Shown: positions 37,414 through 49,672 of the stretch, one piece after another
How the letters are laid out: the number at the start of each line of letters is the position of its first letter
Numbering within the stretch: the first letter of the stretch is position 1
Origin: Anagrus nilaparvatae
Taxonomy: Eukaryota > Arthropoda > Insecta > Hymenoptera > Mymaridae
Assembly (NCBI GenBank): GCA_022575985.1
Contig: JAKSXM010000137.1
Location: forward strand, 24,570,001-24,634,000
Direction of reading: 5' to 3'
DNA length: 64,000 nucleotides
Notes under the pieces: generated by a model
Told to the model about the DNA's origin: nothing
Databases searched by the model: none
Seen by the model: only the letters and a program-made list of their open reading frames with translations
Translations under genes and position numbers: made by a program

Positions 37414-40400
37414 TCACTGTGGAGTGATCCGAAACACTGGACCAATTCTTAAGAAAAACCTTCTCATAATTGAACGCAATTCTGGTTTTAAGTCAAAACA
37501 CATAATTTCACACAAAAAGGGATAACTGCTTGAAGCGTGAACAGCAAAACGATTATCGCACATTTTTAAAATTCTTGTTAACAATAATAATAATATTGGA
37601 GTCCATGATTCTCTATGAGCTTCATTTGTAAGGCTTAAAAAGTATTCCAAAGCTTCATTAGCTACTTCAACCAATCTTTTTTCAATTTTTGGCCAATCTT
37701 CTCTATGAGTTTCATCACTGTACATTTTAAAAAGAATCCTAAAGGAACATGCAAGTGACTGAGTTTCTTGCTTCAAAAGATTTGGCTTAACATTTCCTCT
37801 AAATCCTGCTTTCCACAAAATATTGCGTTGCTCGTGATTTGAATTAAAACTTTTGGCAAAACGATGAGACTTCATTAAACAATCAACCAATTGCAGAAGA
37901 TGACAAGATGTTAAAGCACAATACATTCCTTGCTCTTCTTTTTGTTGATCTTCACCTATTTATGATTAAAATATTTAATTAATTAATTATTTTTAATCTT
38001 ATTATAATAATTTTTTTGAAAAAAATCAAATAACCTGCTCCTCTAACTCCTAACTCTGATTTATTTAGCATATCCGCTTGAGCAAGAGCAAGATTTTCTT
38101 GATCCTCTTTTCTTGAAGTTGCTGGATAAAATACAATGTTGTCTATTGTCTGAATCAGTTCCAATTGAACGACACACTTAATAAGTAATGATGCAAAAAG
38201 TTTTGGTCTATTTGCTTCTATATTTGATGCTATGCTTTGATTACTTATGCTTCTTTTTAAAATTCCAACTTGACTTTCTGTATCACCAGCAATAACATCA
38301 AGGTCAGATTCTTTTCCGGATGACGGTGGTTTCCATGTTAAAAGCTCTGAAGGTAAAGTGCTTTCAAAAATGTCAAAGGCGCATTTTGTTGTCTTGTCCC
38401 AAATCTTTTTATCAAATTTAACTCCATTACTAATTACTAAATTTTCAAGACAATTTGTTCCAGAACGAGCTAATTGTTCGTTATCTTGCTGCACACACCA
38501 CAGAAGTTGAGCATAAAGTTGCTCCAATAAAATTGGGCCAAGGGTATCAAAAAACTGTGAAAATACATCTACAATAGCATACAATGCATGATTGCACGTC
38601 GTAGTCATCCATTCGGCTTTCTACAAATAAAAAAATAAATAAATAAAATACATTTTATTTCATAATAAAAATTTAAATTCTTATGGATACAACAATAGAA
38701 TAATTTCAAAAGTAAAATTATAATTACATTGCACTCATATCCATCCATATTTCTTATTAGATCATTATCAACAAATTCAGTATGCTGGTCTGGTAATTTC
38801 ATATTATCAAATATTCTAAATAAAACTTGAAATAGATCTTTCCACCAATGAGGCTTAAAAGAGGATCCATGTGTTTTTACAACATCAAATAAAACTGTCA
38901 ATGCTCGAGTTCGTACATCTAATTTGCAACGACTTACAACACATGACAATTCAAATAGAAGTGGAAACCAGCCTCTGACCTGTTTTATTCATTATTCATG
39001 ATTAGAAAAATCTTAAAAAATAATATAATAATATTTGTCATCATACCCAAGCTCTATCTTTTTCAGAAACTGTACCATTGTCATCCATCATACCTTCAGC
39101 AAATAGATGTGGATTAGCATCAATATAAGATGCACAAGATCGAATCAGTCTTATAGCTTCCATACTAGTGTCAGGAAAAGATGCATTACATGCAAATTCA
39201 CTTAGGCACTTAACAGCATCTTGGAAAGAATCAACCATGATGCTAAAGTCTTCAACATAAAGTTCATCTAGAATATAATTACAAATTCAATTAGATCTTT
39301 AAAAAAAAATTTTTTAATTTATAATATTAGAAAATAAGATTTATTCTTACTTATGATCTTTCCAGTCATTGAAAAAGCAAGTTCTACGACTGCTTCGTCA
39401 CGATCACTCGCAGCATGATGAAACACACTAAATATATTTTTCCATCCAGAACGAATATTTGGAGCTTGAGAATGAACAATTTGTGCCACACAACGAACTA
39501 CCATATCTCTTATTATTGGGGAACGGTTTTTTTTCATAATATGCTCAAAAGGCCTCAAAAATTCTTTTTGAAACCTAAAATTTGCAAATTCGCCCTTTTC
39601 TATAAACTTTGTGGCTAATTGTCTTAAAGAATCAACGGCAAAAAAAGCTATTTCTTGTCTTGGACTACAACCTACTCTGTCAAAATGTTCTCCAATAACT
39701 TGCCATATTCTTGACCATTGTAAACGGATTCTTCCCATATTGTAATATGAGATTTCAACAATTTTTGTAAGAGAAAACATTCTTGGTTGAGTTTGATGAG
39801 ATAATTCTTCAAGAGATACTTGGCACAAGGCTTTGACAAATTCAACTATAGCATCTCCATCTAATCTTGTTGAACCTGTGAAAATTCTGTCTACTGCAAC
39901 AACTACACTCTGAGAACTAGTTTCTCCTATAGATTCCTTTACACTAGCTAAAATTCGTAAAAATTTCCATTAGTAGTTGATCATTGAAATTTATTTTTTA
40001 TTTTTAAATATTCTTACGATCTAGTGAACTTAAATTCAATCCATTGGCACTGTGAGAATTATTGTGGGTAATGTTAGTAAAATTTGAAAGAGGTAATGAA
40101 AAATGAACTTTTGATGGAGGACTCAGTAATTGAGGTCGAACTCCAGTCCCAATTAATTGCGCAAGTTCCAACTGTGATATGCATTTTACAACATCTAACC
40201 ATGAGCTTCCAAGATAATTACCATCCGTGTGAGCAACAGTTATTAAAGTCTTAATAGTATCAATATTTTTTGCCTTCATTTCTGTAATTGGCGAATTAGC
40301 TGTCAAAAGAGTAAATCTCGCCAAAGCTTGTACATATGCATCTCTTTCCAACTGAAATATCATAAAATTTTTAATATACATTAAAAATAAACAAAGATGG

Positions 40401-43400
40401 GCAAAGACGTAAAATTAGGCAATTAATTGTTTTTCATCTTGATCATTATTGTTACAAAAGTATTTTGTAAACGAAATTCCATTCACTATTTTTAAACCGT
40501 ATCAATATGGTAGCTTTTCAAGCCACTGCTATTTTAAGATGATTTTCATGTCAGTTTTCATAAAGAACAATAAGTAACTTAATTTTGCCCAGCTTTGGAA
40601 GATATTAAAATACATTAGATTATACTGACTGTCATGTGAAAAATGCAAGCTATACGAATTGCACAGCGGATCCCATCCAAGCAAAGAGATGCAATTTCTG
40701 GATCATCACAATCTTGTAAACCTACACTAAATGCTGCTAAAAAAGGGGTCCATGCAATTTTAAACATTGGTCTAACATGCTCTAAATGTTTTGCTGTAGT
40801 AAAAGGTGCTTGCACATGACTAACTGACTCCATTAAGTTTTTTGCAGCTGTAGATATTACTTCCATTTCCATATTCCATAACAATCGCCTTTTCTTTTCA
40901 CTTGAAATGACTTTGAAATATAAATTAAAACTATCTTTAGTTAAAATTCTAAAAATTTAAATATAAATTAGTTAATGTAAGCACCTTGTTTTCCAGGTCT
41001 GTTGGGATTTGATTTCATTTTGATTTCATTACCAGCTATTTCATCGTAAATTTTAGATAAATATTCTTCAGGTAAATCTTCATTATCACTAATACGACGA
41101 TTTAATTTAATATATTGTTCCTTAGTCATTTTATTTTTGACTTGAGGTGAATGCAGATCTGTTGTCAACATAATTATAGAAAATCCAAGAACATATGCAG
41201 TATCAGCACTCGTAAACAACCCATTGCTTAAAATGAAAAATTAGAACAATTTTTTTTTAATGTTAAAAAAACTGAACATTTAAATCTTACTAACTTTGGA
41301 TTGCATTCACAATATCGACTAGCAAATTTTTCCATTAGTCTATCAATTTTTTGTGCTTCTCCAGGTAATCTAAATCCTTCAAGAAAATACCTTAATGCAG
41401 ATACTAGATCTCTGTCTGCAAAATCCATTTGATCAATGTAACTGTACATAACTTGATTATGATTGTGATCACCAAGGAAATCTCCTATTGCTGTTTTATC
41501 TAAGCGTTCATCTAAATGAAGCCATCTAGCAACATCATCAATAGTTGAACCTAACAAACCTTGATCTTGTAAATACTGTACTCCCTTTATTGGTTTTCTG
41601 TTAAACCTGTTGCAAAATTATTATTCCATTAATTAAAACATTTAATTATTTATATATATTTATTTACATTTCTATTCCTGTTTCCCAGATTTCTTTTTGA
41701 TGTTTTTGAACTTCATATTGTTCAGGGGAATCTGGAACTTCCTTATTTCCTATTAGACTAGAATTAGCTGACGACAAGCTGCCAGCGCTGCCGTAGCGAG
41801 GTAATTGATTATTTGTTGTTGTTTCCAAAGGCGGTTCAGGTGGCTCAGAAGGCATCTGCTGCTCTGAAGGTACCGATGGATTTACATATAAATCTCTGCT
41901 CCATTCAACCATACACTTTAAAATAGAAACAAGACACTCCAGACCTCTAATTCTCATTGATTTTTCTTGATTTGGGGTTGCTCCTAGTTCAAGAGCATGT
42001 CTTCCTTGAGCTATTTTGGACAAATCATTTACTAACCTGTAAACATTTGATAGTTTAGTTAAAGGTAAGTTGACGTATTTAATTATGAAAAAATTAGTTT
42101 ACCTTTCAAATAAGTTAGCGGCAGAAAGATCGCAATCATAATTTACATAAATGTCTACAACACTTTGAGCATCTGCACAAATTCTTGTTAATGCATGTAT
42201 GACCATCCATTTATGTTCAAATGAACTGCTTGAAGTTTCTAAGATATTTAAAAAAATTTCTTTGAAAAATACTTCTATTTGCATTTTTAAATGAATTTTA
42301 AAGCGATCTAATAAAACAAGAAATAATGCAAGAGACAATTCAAAAACTTCTGGCACTGATGAAACTCCATTTTTAGATAGAGCAACACACAAATATTGCT
42401 TTATTGCAATAACAAACATTTCATTAGATCGCAGTATAGGTCCTGCATTTTGTAAAATTCCAAGTAATAATTGTAAAGAAAGAATTTTTGATCTTAGCTC
42501 ATGTGATCTGAAATAATAAAATTTTTAATAGGAAATATCACTAAATTTTTTTTTATAATTACTTTGGATCAGGTGTTCCATCTGGTAGTGGTTTCATTGA
42601 CAGTTTACAAAGTGCTCTGAAAACAAGAAATGCATCTTTTTGCAAAACATGTGTAAATTTTGCAGTAACCATATTGTCATTTTCAGTCACTGTTTCATCT
42701 GTAGTTTCTTCAGTAGTAATTGGATTAGTTCCGTTTTCTTCTTGTTGGCTGTTTGTAGAAGGCTCTTCTAGAACTATAGCATTAATAATGTCATCAAGCA
42801 CGGATTGAACTACACTTTGAGCTTCATTAGTACTATCAACAGATGAATGATCTTCATTATTTAAATTTAAAGAATCATTTTCAACTTCTGGAACATTAGT
42901 ATTTGAAGCATTTTGAGATTCTGCTTCAGATTTTATGTTCTCTTCCTCCTATAAAGACAACTTATGAATAAAAAATATTAAATCAGAAAAAGATTTTATA
43001 AACATAAATTTCAACATCTTACAGCTTGAGTTTCCATTCGAGCAAATATTACATTAATCATTTGAGTCAAAGTAGCTCTTGCTGTTGTTTGATTGACTAA
43101 ATTTCGTGAAGCCAAATAAACATTGTAAACAGTTCTGATTGTCAGAAGTACAGTTCCTTCATGGACTTCAACATGTTGACTTGTCATAACTGTTAACAAA
43201 GCTTTTATAATTTGTAATTGTACTCCTTCATCAGTTTGTGGACCCATGAAACAGCTACATATGGTTTCTACTATTCGAACTATTAATAATCTATTAGGAT
43301 CTGTTGTGTCTGGTATGCCTCCAGTGAGATGACCATATGCTATAAGTTTTTGTAAACAATCCAATGAAGTTACTACAATTCTTGGCGATTTACTCTGGCA

Positions 43401-43738
43401 AGCTAGCTCAAAAGGTAAAAAATACTTTTCTGCACTAATAAAATTTGAATCATTTTTAGGTTGTGGTAAAGCATTAGATGGTGCATCTTCTCCTTGGATG
43501 TTAGGAACTTCTTTAAGCTCGTTTTTGAGATCCTCTAAAGAAGTATTAATTTAAATTTTATTTTTTAATTTTAATTTTAATTTTTGAATGTAAAATTACC
43601 CAGAGCAGCTTCGCATGATTTTTTAAGCTGTCCAAGATGAGATCGTTTGACATCTCGATCAGCTAAAATTTTTTCTAAAGCACGTACTATAAACATTTCT
43701 CTGGTTTTAGAATTATTTTGCATCGTCTCCACTGGCAT
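37414..43738 (-). CDS. Sec71: Sec71/BIG brefeldin A-inhibited Arf guanine-exchange factor, 14 exons
   Basis: Exons (plus coordinates, transcribed right to left): 43600-43738, 43023-43534, 42563-42948, 42103-42507, 41668-42036, 41295-41606, 40985-41226, 40630-40910, 40018-40351, 39351-39947, 39047-39267, 38728-38979, 38035-38620, 37414-37955. All joins have GT/AG and keep frame, giving 1,725 residues, the usual BIG1/BIG2 size. The N-terminal DCB region (~1-217) includes [17 protein letters not shown] and [19 protein letters not shown]. The HUS box NYDCD is at 468-472. The Sec7 domain spans ~605-788 with [17 protein letters not shown] and the catalytic glutamate at E687. Conserved HDS regions follow. 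The protein swaps GDP for GTP on Arf1-class GTPases at the trans-Golgi and endosomes for vesicle coat recruitment. The start may be 43738 or 43723; the latter aligns better with relatives. Exon 12 ends with an unusual 16-residue insert (1335-1350). Confidence 0.95.
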
Positions 43739-45982
43739 CTGATGATAAATTTTTAAGTTATTGAATAATCAAGCAATTTGACAAAAATTTTCAAATTGTT
43801 TATTTTTACCTGCTAATCCAGTGGTTTTCTTCAAGAGGTTAGAATTTTCCAACCTGATTTAATTTTCACATTGGAAGTGTAATAATTTTCATTTCAATAT
43901 TGTTCCATTTATAAACTATCACTTTAATTAAAATAGATCGATAAATGTTGATGTTTTTCGAGGTCGACGACGTGGTATATTATGATAGCTAAGAATTTGT
44001 TGAACTATAGAATACATAAAAAAATATTTAGTATCAACTTTTTTTATATATAGGTATATAGTTAAAGAACTTTAAATGAAATATATGTAACAATGAAAAA
44101 TAACAAATAATTTTGTTAAAAAAATGATTTTGAAAAAAGCAAATTAATCGTTGCAAAAATAAGGGTAATATCGTAATTTTATAGTAATACTATCACGCAG
44201 ATGGTATTTCTTTTTATCCAATATATATTTTCTCTTTCTTTCATTTACTTTATACTTTCCTTTCCTGTCCTCTCCCTCACACTCACATGTTTACTCCGAA
44301 AACTCCGAAAAATCACACCTGCAATCTTTTTCGCGCTATTTTTATTTTGCCTACCCTGATTATACAAATTTGAAACATATAAATACAACAAAATGCAATT
44401 AGAAAATATAAGGTATAATTGCTTTAAGAAAATGATAAAGATAGACAATTTTTTATCAGTTTAATTTTATTTCCAATTTAAAATTAAAAACTAATTCCTC
44501 CGTAAATAAATTAATTATTTTCTGTTTTTAAATGTACTCCGCTAAAGAAAAGAAAAATGGCGCCACCTATAAAATATGAGAGTACTTTTGGCTCCAAGAA
44601 TTTATGGGAGGATCGCCCACTTATTCTTGGGTTGCCCATTCTTGTCATAAGCGCAGGCACTAGCACATTGTGCTTCCTGCTGCTTTAAAGAAAATAATTT
44701 ATTGTGGTAATCCATTATTTTAATTGTTTAATAAAATTTTTAGTGCTAAAATTTAAGATTATTAACTTTACATAAATAATAAAAAAATACTGAATAAAGA
44801 AAAATATAGTTTCGTGAACAAACAATTTATCAAGCGTACAAAATTTATATATCTGCCAAGCATAGTTACATAATACAATCAGCGTTTAAATTAGTTTAGA
44901 GAAAGAGACTTTCAGAAGTTTAAAGATGCAATAAAGAAGGTATTTAATTTGAGCTCAAATTTAAAAAATTTTATAATTAAAATATGTCTGATAGAATTTT
45001 AAAAGCAGATAAAATCTGTGCATAAGATTAAGGTGTATTGGTGTTGGTACTTCACTATTTTATAAATCTAAAATTTCAAAGTTTATTTTTTAAATATAAT
45101 TTAAAAAATTTTTTAAACATTTTTTTTTAAATTAAAAGTTAATTATAATTAACAATTATATGTCCATATTTAACCTAAAATCTAAAGTATGGTGTGGTTA
45201 AATGAGACACGTTTTTCTTGGTTTCCGCCATTTTGTCAATCTTACCAACCTTGATTTTTTTTTTCCTTTCAATTCAACTTGCACTAATAAGAAGAACGCA
45301 AAAATTCTGAGGTTATACAATATTGCTAATCAAAATTATTAATATTTTAAGAAAATAATTATTTTTAAAAAATTACAAATAATTTAGTAATAATTAATGA
45401 AAGCGCAGAAATCATTTTAAATATAAACTTAATAAAAATTAAAGTGTTAATTGCAACTTAAGAAATTTCTAAATTAAATCTTCAATTTTCGATCCATCTG
45501 TTCAGTAGTAAGCAATGCAATAATTAGGGTATTTGAAAAAAAATTCTCATCAATTGTCTGTAATTAAAATCATTATATTTAATTTTTAACAAATTATTGA
45601 GGCATTAACTTATAATTTCACGTCTGATTCTTAGTTTTTGAGATTTCAAATTTATATTTAATAAAAATTATTTTAAATAATTAAAATTTATACTAACATA
45701 ACCTATGAAATGCAAGGTTAACGATAAAACTTTTCCTTTTACTAATTAATTTTTCTTTGTTACATTAACTTGAATATCACTAAACATAAATTATTGACAA
45801 TTTAGTAGTTTTGTTTTCTTTAAAGACAAAAATAAAAATAGTTTGTATTACAATACCTTATATTAAAATTTTATTATTTTTATACCAATTCCAAATTTTA
45901 TAAAAAAATTTAATAACGATGAATGTTTTTATATTAAAAATATAATATTTTTCGATTTAATTATTTATTTTAGATACAAGGC
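43739..45982. promoter_or_regulatory. shared intergenic region of Sec71 and eIF4G (head-to-head)
   Basis: The two genes diverge from this ~2.2 kb region, so it should hold both promoters and 5' UTRs. A less AT-rich block at ~44555-44690 with a TATAAAAT at ~44569 and CpGs is a candidate core. The acceptor TTTATTTTAG (AG at 45973-45974) just before the eIF4G start shows an upstream eIF4G exon within or beyond this region. A pyrimidine tract plus CAG directly abuts the upstream Sec71 ATG, so that gene may also have a 5' UTR intron. Confidence 0.5.
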
Positions 45983-48900
45983 ATGCCCAAACAAAGATTT
46001 AAGAAAAAAGGTAACAAAGAAATAATTAGCAAAAATAATACAATGGAGAACAAAGTTCTGGACGCAGAAATTGAAACAAATCCAGAAAACAAAGTTGACA
46101 CTGGAAAAGAATCCTTAGTTTGTGATAATAGCAATAAAGAAATTACTGTTGAAATAACAAAAAATATAAAAGATAAAGACAATGAAGAATCTAAAAAAGA
46201 ATTACTAGAAAATGAAAATAAAGTAGAAAATGTTAATGTGAATTCTGAAGTAGTATCGGAAAATAGTAATAAAATGAGTATTGAAGAAATAAAGCCTGTT
46301 ATTTCTGAAACTTTAGTAGACAGTAGTGTTAACAATGAATCAGTAAATAACATTGAAAAAGTGAATGAAGTAACTTCAAATGAAGAAAATCAGAGGATAT
46401 CAGCTGTACAAATAGATTCTGTGAAGCAAGAAATTACATCTACAGGTGACAAACAGATCGCAAATGAACAAAAAAATATAGAAAACAAGGTTTTGCCAGA
46501 AAATAACAAAGTCCAAGAAATTAATGAACAATCTAGTACAAAATCAGAAAATATAAATGAAAACAAAGACATTCATCAAAATGAAAGCAATGTTGTAGCT
46601 GATTCTTCAGATGTTCCAACACCTGTCGAAAGGCAGTTGAAGTATACATATGAAAGTGATCAATGGAGTCCTATAAATACTTCTGGAAAAAAAGTTTATG
46701 TTAGAGATTTCCTAATGAAATTACAGCATGACCCAAGTAGTAAAATTAAGCCAAATTTACCCGATTTAGATGTTGTATTAAAAGACAGTGCAAGACATAA
46801 AGCTGCACCAATGGACTTTAATAAATTTAAAAATGCTGACTTCAGAAGACACGATCACTTGATGCCTGGATTTGCAAAGTCATCTGCTTTGAATCCTAAA
46901 TTAGTAAGTAATTTATTTAAATACTAAAAAATTTACTTGAAACATTCTAAATGATGATTTTTTAAATGAAAGTAGTGGACTTAAAATTCATTGCAAGATA
47001 ACTTATAATCTGATTATTTAATCAAATAAAAATAAATGAAATTTTAATGATATTAGAATAACTAATAAAATCTAATTTAATTCTTTAGGTACCATTTAGT
47101 AATAAAAGTCAATCCATAGCTCCACAAGCACCCAAACCAGAAGTGATACATGTTTCTCTTTCTCTTAGTGACAATGTTGATTTAGGTGAAAGTAAAAATG
47201 CATGGAAACCAAAAAGGTTTATGCAAGTTGAACTCACTGAAGAGGAAAAAATAACTCAAGAACTTTACAAAAAAGTAAGAAGTGTTCTCAATAAACTCAC
47301 TCCTGAAAAGTTTGAAACTCTTGTGAACCAAGTTAGACAATTAAAAATAGATACAGAAGAAAGATTAGAAGGAGTTATTGATTTAGTATTTAAAAAAGTA
47401 AATATTTTAATTTTTTTTAAATCTGATTTATATCAAAATTACTGAATAAAAATATACTTATTTCAATTTACAGGCTATTGATGAACCACATTTTGCTGTA
47501 GCTTATGCTTACATGTGTAAGGAACTTGCAGAAATGCAAGTTTCAAGTGAAGATAATAAGGAATCTAAAGAATCTAAAAATGCGAATTTCAGAAAATTAA
47601 TTATTAATCGTTGTCAATCAGAATTTGAAAAAAACAATTCTGTTGATGAAGATTTGCAACAAAAAAAAATTAAAGCAATAGAAGCATGTAATGACCCTGA
47701 AAAACAAAAAGCTTTGCAAATGGATTTCGAAGAAGAAGAGCGCCGATTACGATTAAAATCAGTTGGTAATATAAGGTAATTTTGTAAAATTCAATTTTTT
47801 TTAGTGATTATATGTCAAAGTAAAAACAATTAGCAATCAATTTTACCATTCTACTTTTATGTTTTATCTTTCTGACAACCCAAAAAAAAATCCAGCATTA
47901 TGGACATAATGCAATATTATAATTTAAAAATTTTATCATGAATGGTATTCAATTTAAAAGAAAAAAAATTTCAAATTAATATTAAAAATTTTAATCTATA
48001 TGTGCAAAAATCTTGCAATTTTTTCACAAATGCATAATGCTATAATTCAAATATAAAGATTGTCAAACTTCAATTTGGTATATCAATTTTCGAAAAATAA
48101 TATCCTATACCAAAGTCGATAACAGATTTTAGAAAATAAAGTTGTAATATAATAGCAAACAGCACTATGCACTAATAAAAACATGATCAGGCTAGCAAAC
48201 CAATTGCTTTGAGACCATTCTTTTCTTTAGATGAAAGGGAATGTGGAAAATCAGGTTTTTAGTCTTAATATAATTTTTTAGTTTTAATATAATGTATTTT
48301 CTAGTAGATGTTGCAAGATTTTCCTGAAACAATTAAATAGAAATTTTAAAATAAAAACTTATATAAAGTTAATTTACTGAATAATTGAGCTTAATAAAAA
48401 CATTTTACTCAGCTTTTTCACAGTACTTTGGTTGTTTTGAGATTTTTTAATTGGTTTACTTGTAAAATTCATTTACATAAATAAATATTCAATCCAATAA
48501 CTTCATATTTTTTTTAATAGGTTTATTGGTGAACTCTTCAAACAAAATATGTTAACAAATAAAATTATGCATCGTTGTATACAACATTTATTAAAACAAG
48601 TAGATGAAGAATGTTTAGAATGCTTATGTAAACTTTTAACAACAATAGGAGAAAGTTTAGAAAAGAAAAAAATAGACTTATCCGAATATTTTCTAAAAAT
48701 GAAAGATTTGTCGACTAAGAAAGATGAAATATCATCTAGAATAAGATTCATGCTTCAAGATGTAATAGAGTTAAGAGAAAATAATTGGGTACCTCGAAGA
48801 AATTTAAACAAGCCAAAGACAATGGATCAAATTCAAAAAGAAGCAGAGTCAGAACTTTTGGATAGTCAGATTAATAATGCATCTCTAAATATAACTTTAA

Positions 48901-49590
48901 ACACTCCAAGAAAAGATGATAGAGGCGGAAGAAGAAATAGTTAGTATATATAATCTCTTTGTTACTTGGTTTTCATTAACTATTAATTTTTTACTTAGGA
49001 GGGGATCTTGGAGAAACAGATGATGGCTGGAGTTTAAGTAAACCTAGCAGTAGGAGGAAAGTTTATACAGTGGAACCAGAAAAATTAAAAACAAAAATAG
49101 TAAGAATAAATTATTACATTTTGTATTATATATTTTATTCCATTTAAAATAAAAATTAACTTTTTTTTGTAGCAAGCTGTTGATGAAATGCAACTCGGTA
49201 GTAGGCAAAACTATATGTGGGGACCTCAACAAGCAACAGTCAAAATAAGCACACCAAACAAATATGCATTTTTGCAAAATGATGATGATAATAATGAAAA
49301 TAAATCAGAAAATTACAAAACTAATGAAAGTAGAAGAGAAAGAGTAGATTTTAGCAGTAGATCAAATTATCAATTAAATAATACAAATGTAAAAATGACA
49401 ACACCAAACAAGTTTGCTTATTTGTCAAATGTAAATAATGATGATGACAATGAAATTTCTAATTCAAAAAATTCAAGGTTTGCATATCTGTTAGACACTT
49501 ATTATTTTGAATTTTCTTTTAAAAAAAACAATGATTAACGTTTTTATCTTTTATAGGTCCGAGCCAGCTGGTTCACAAGATAAAGAATAA
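45983..49590 (+). CDS. eIF4G: eIF4G-like translation initiation factor, short form lacking MA3/W2, 7 exons
   Basis: Exons: 45983-46903, 47089-47397, 47474-47775, 48521-48939, 48999-49099, 49173-49477, 49557-49590. Junctions are GT/AG and in frame, giving 796 residues. Residues 1-225 are a Lys/Glu/Asn-rich disordered segment. The eIF4E-binding motif YVRDFLM (YxxxxL-hydrophobic) is at 239-245. The MIF4G domain (~363-597) starts [20 protein letters not shown] and includes [18 protein letters not shown]; it should bind eIF4A and eIF3. After it come NNWVPRR (598-604), [13 protein letters not shown] and [17 protein letters not shown], the usual insect eIF4G linker. The protein then ends [10 protein letters not shown], with no MA3 or W2 domains, which insect eIF4G normally has. 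Sequence upstream of the ATG is open back to an acceptor, so extra N-terminal coding exons are possible. Confidence 0.9.
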
Positions 49591-49666
49591 ATTAAATGAA
49601 AACCTCTAGATGGTAATTGATTTAATTTGATACATAAAATAATTTTTTTCTTTTTTTTTAAACCAA

Positions 49667-49672
49667 AATAAA
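49667..49672 (+). terminator. candidate polyadenylation signal of eIF4G-like gene
   Basis: AATAAA 77 bp after the stop codon. Another AATAAA-like site follows within 20 bp. Confidence 0.4.

Noticed and set aside
45970..46353. 127-codon frame antisense to eIF4G exon 1
   Set aside because: Shadow of the Lys/Glu/Asn-rich eIF4G coding exon.
49173..49538. Alternative eIF4G end by read-through of the last intron
   Set aside because: Reading on from 49477 gives a short F/K-rich tail; the donor at 49478 and the in-frame exon at 49557 are better, though intron retention is possible.
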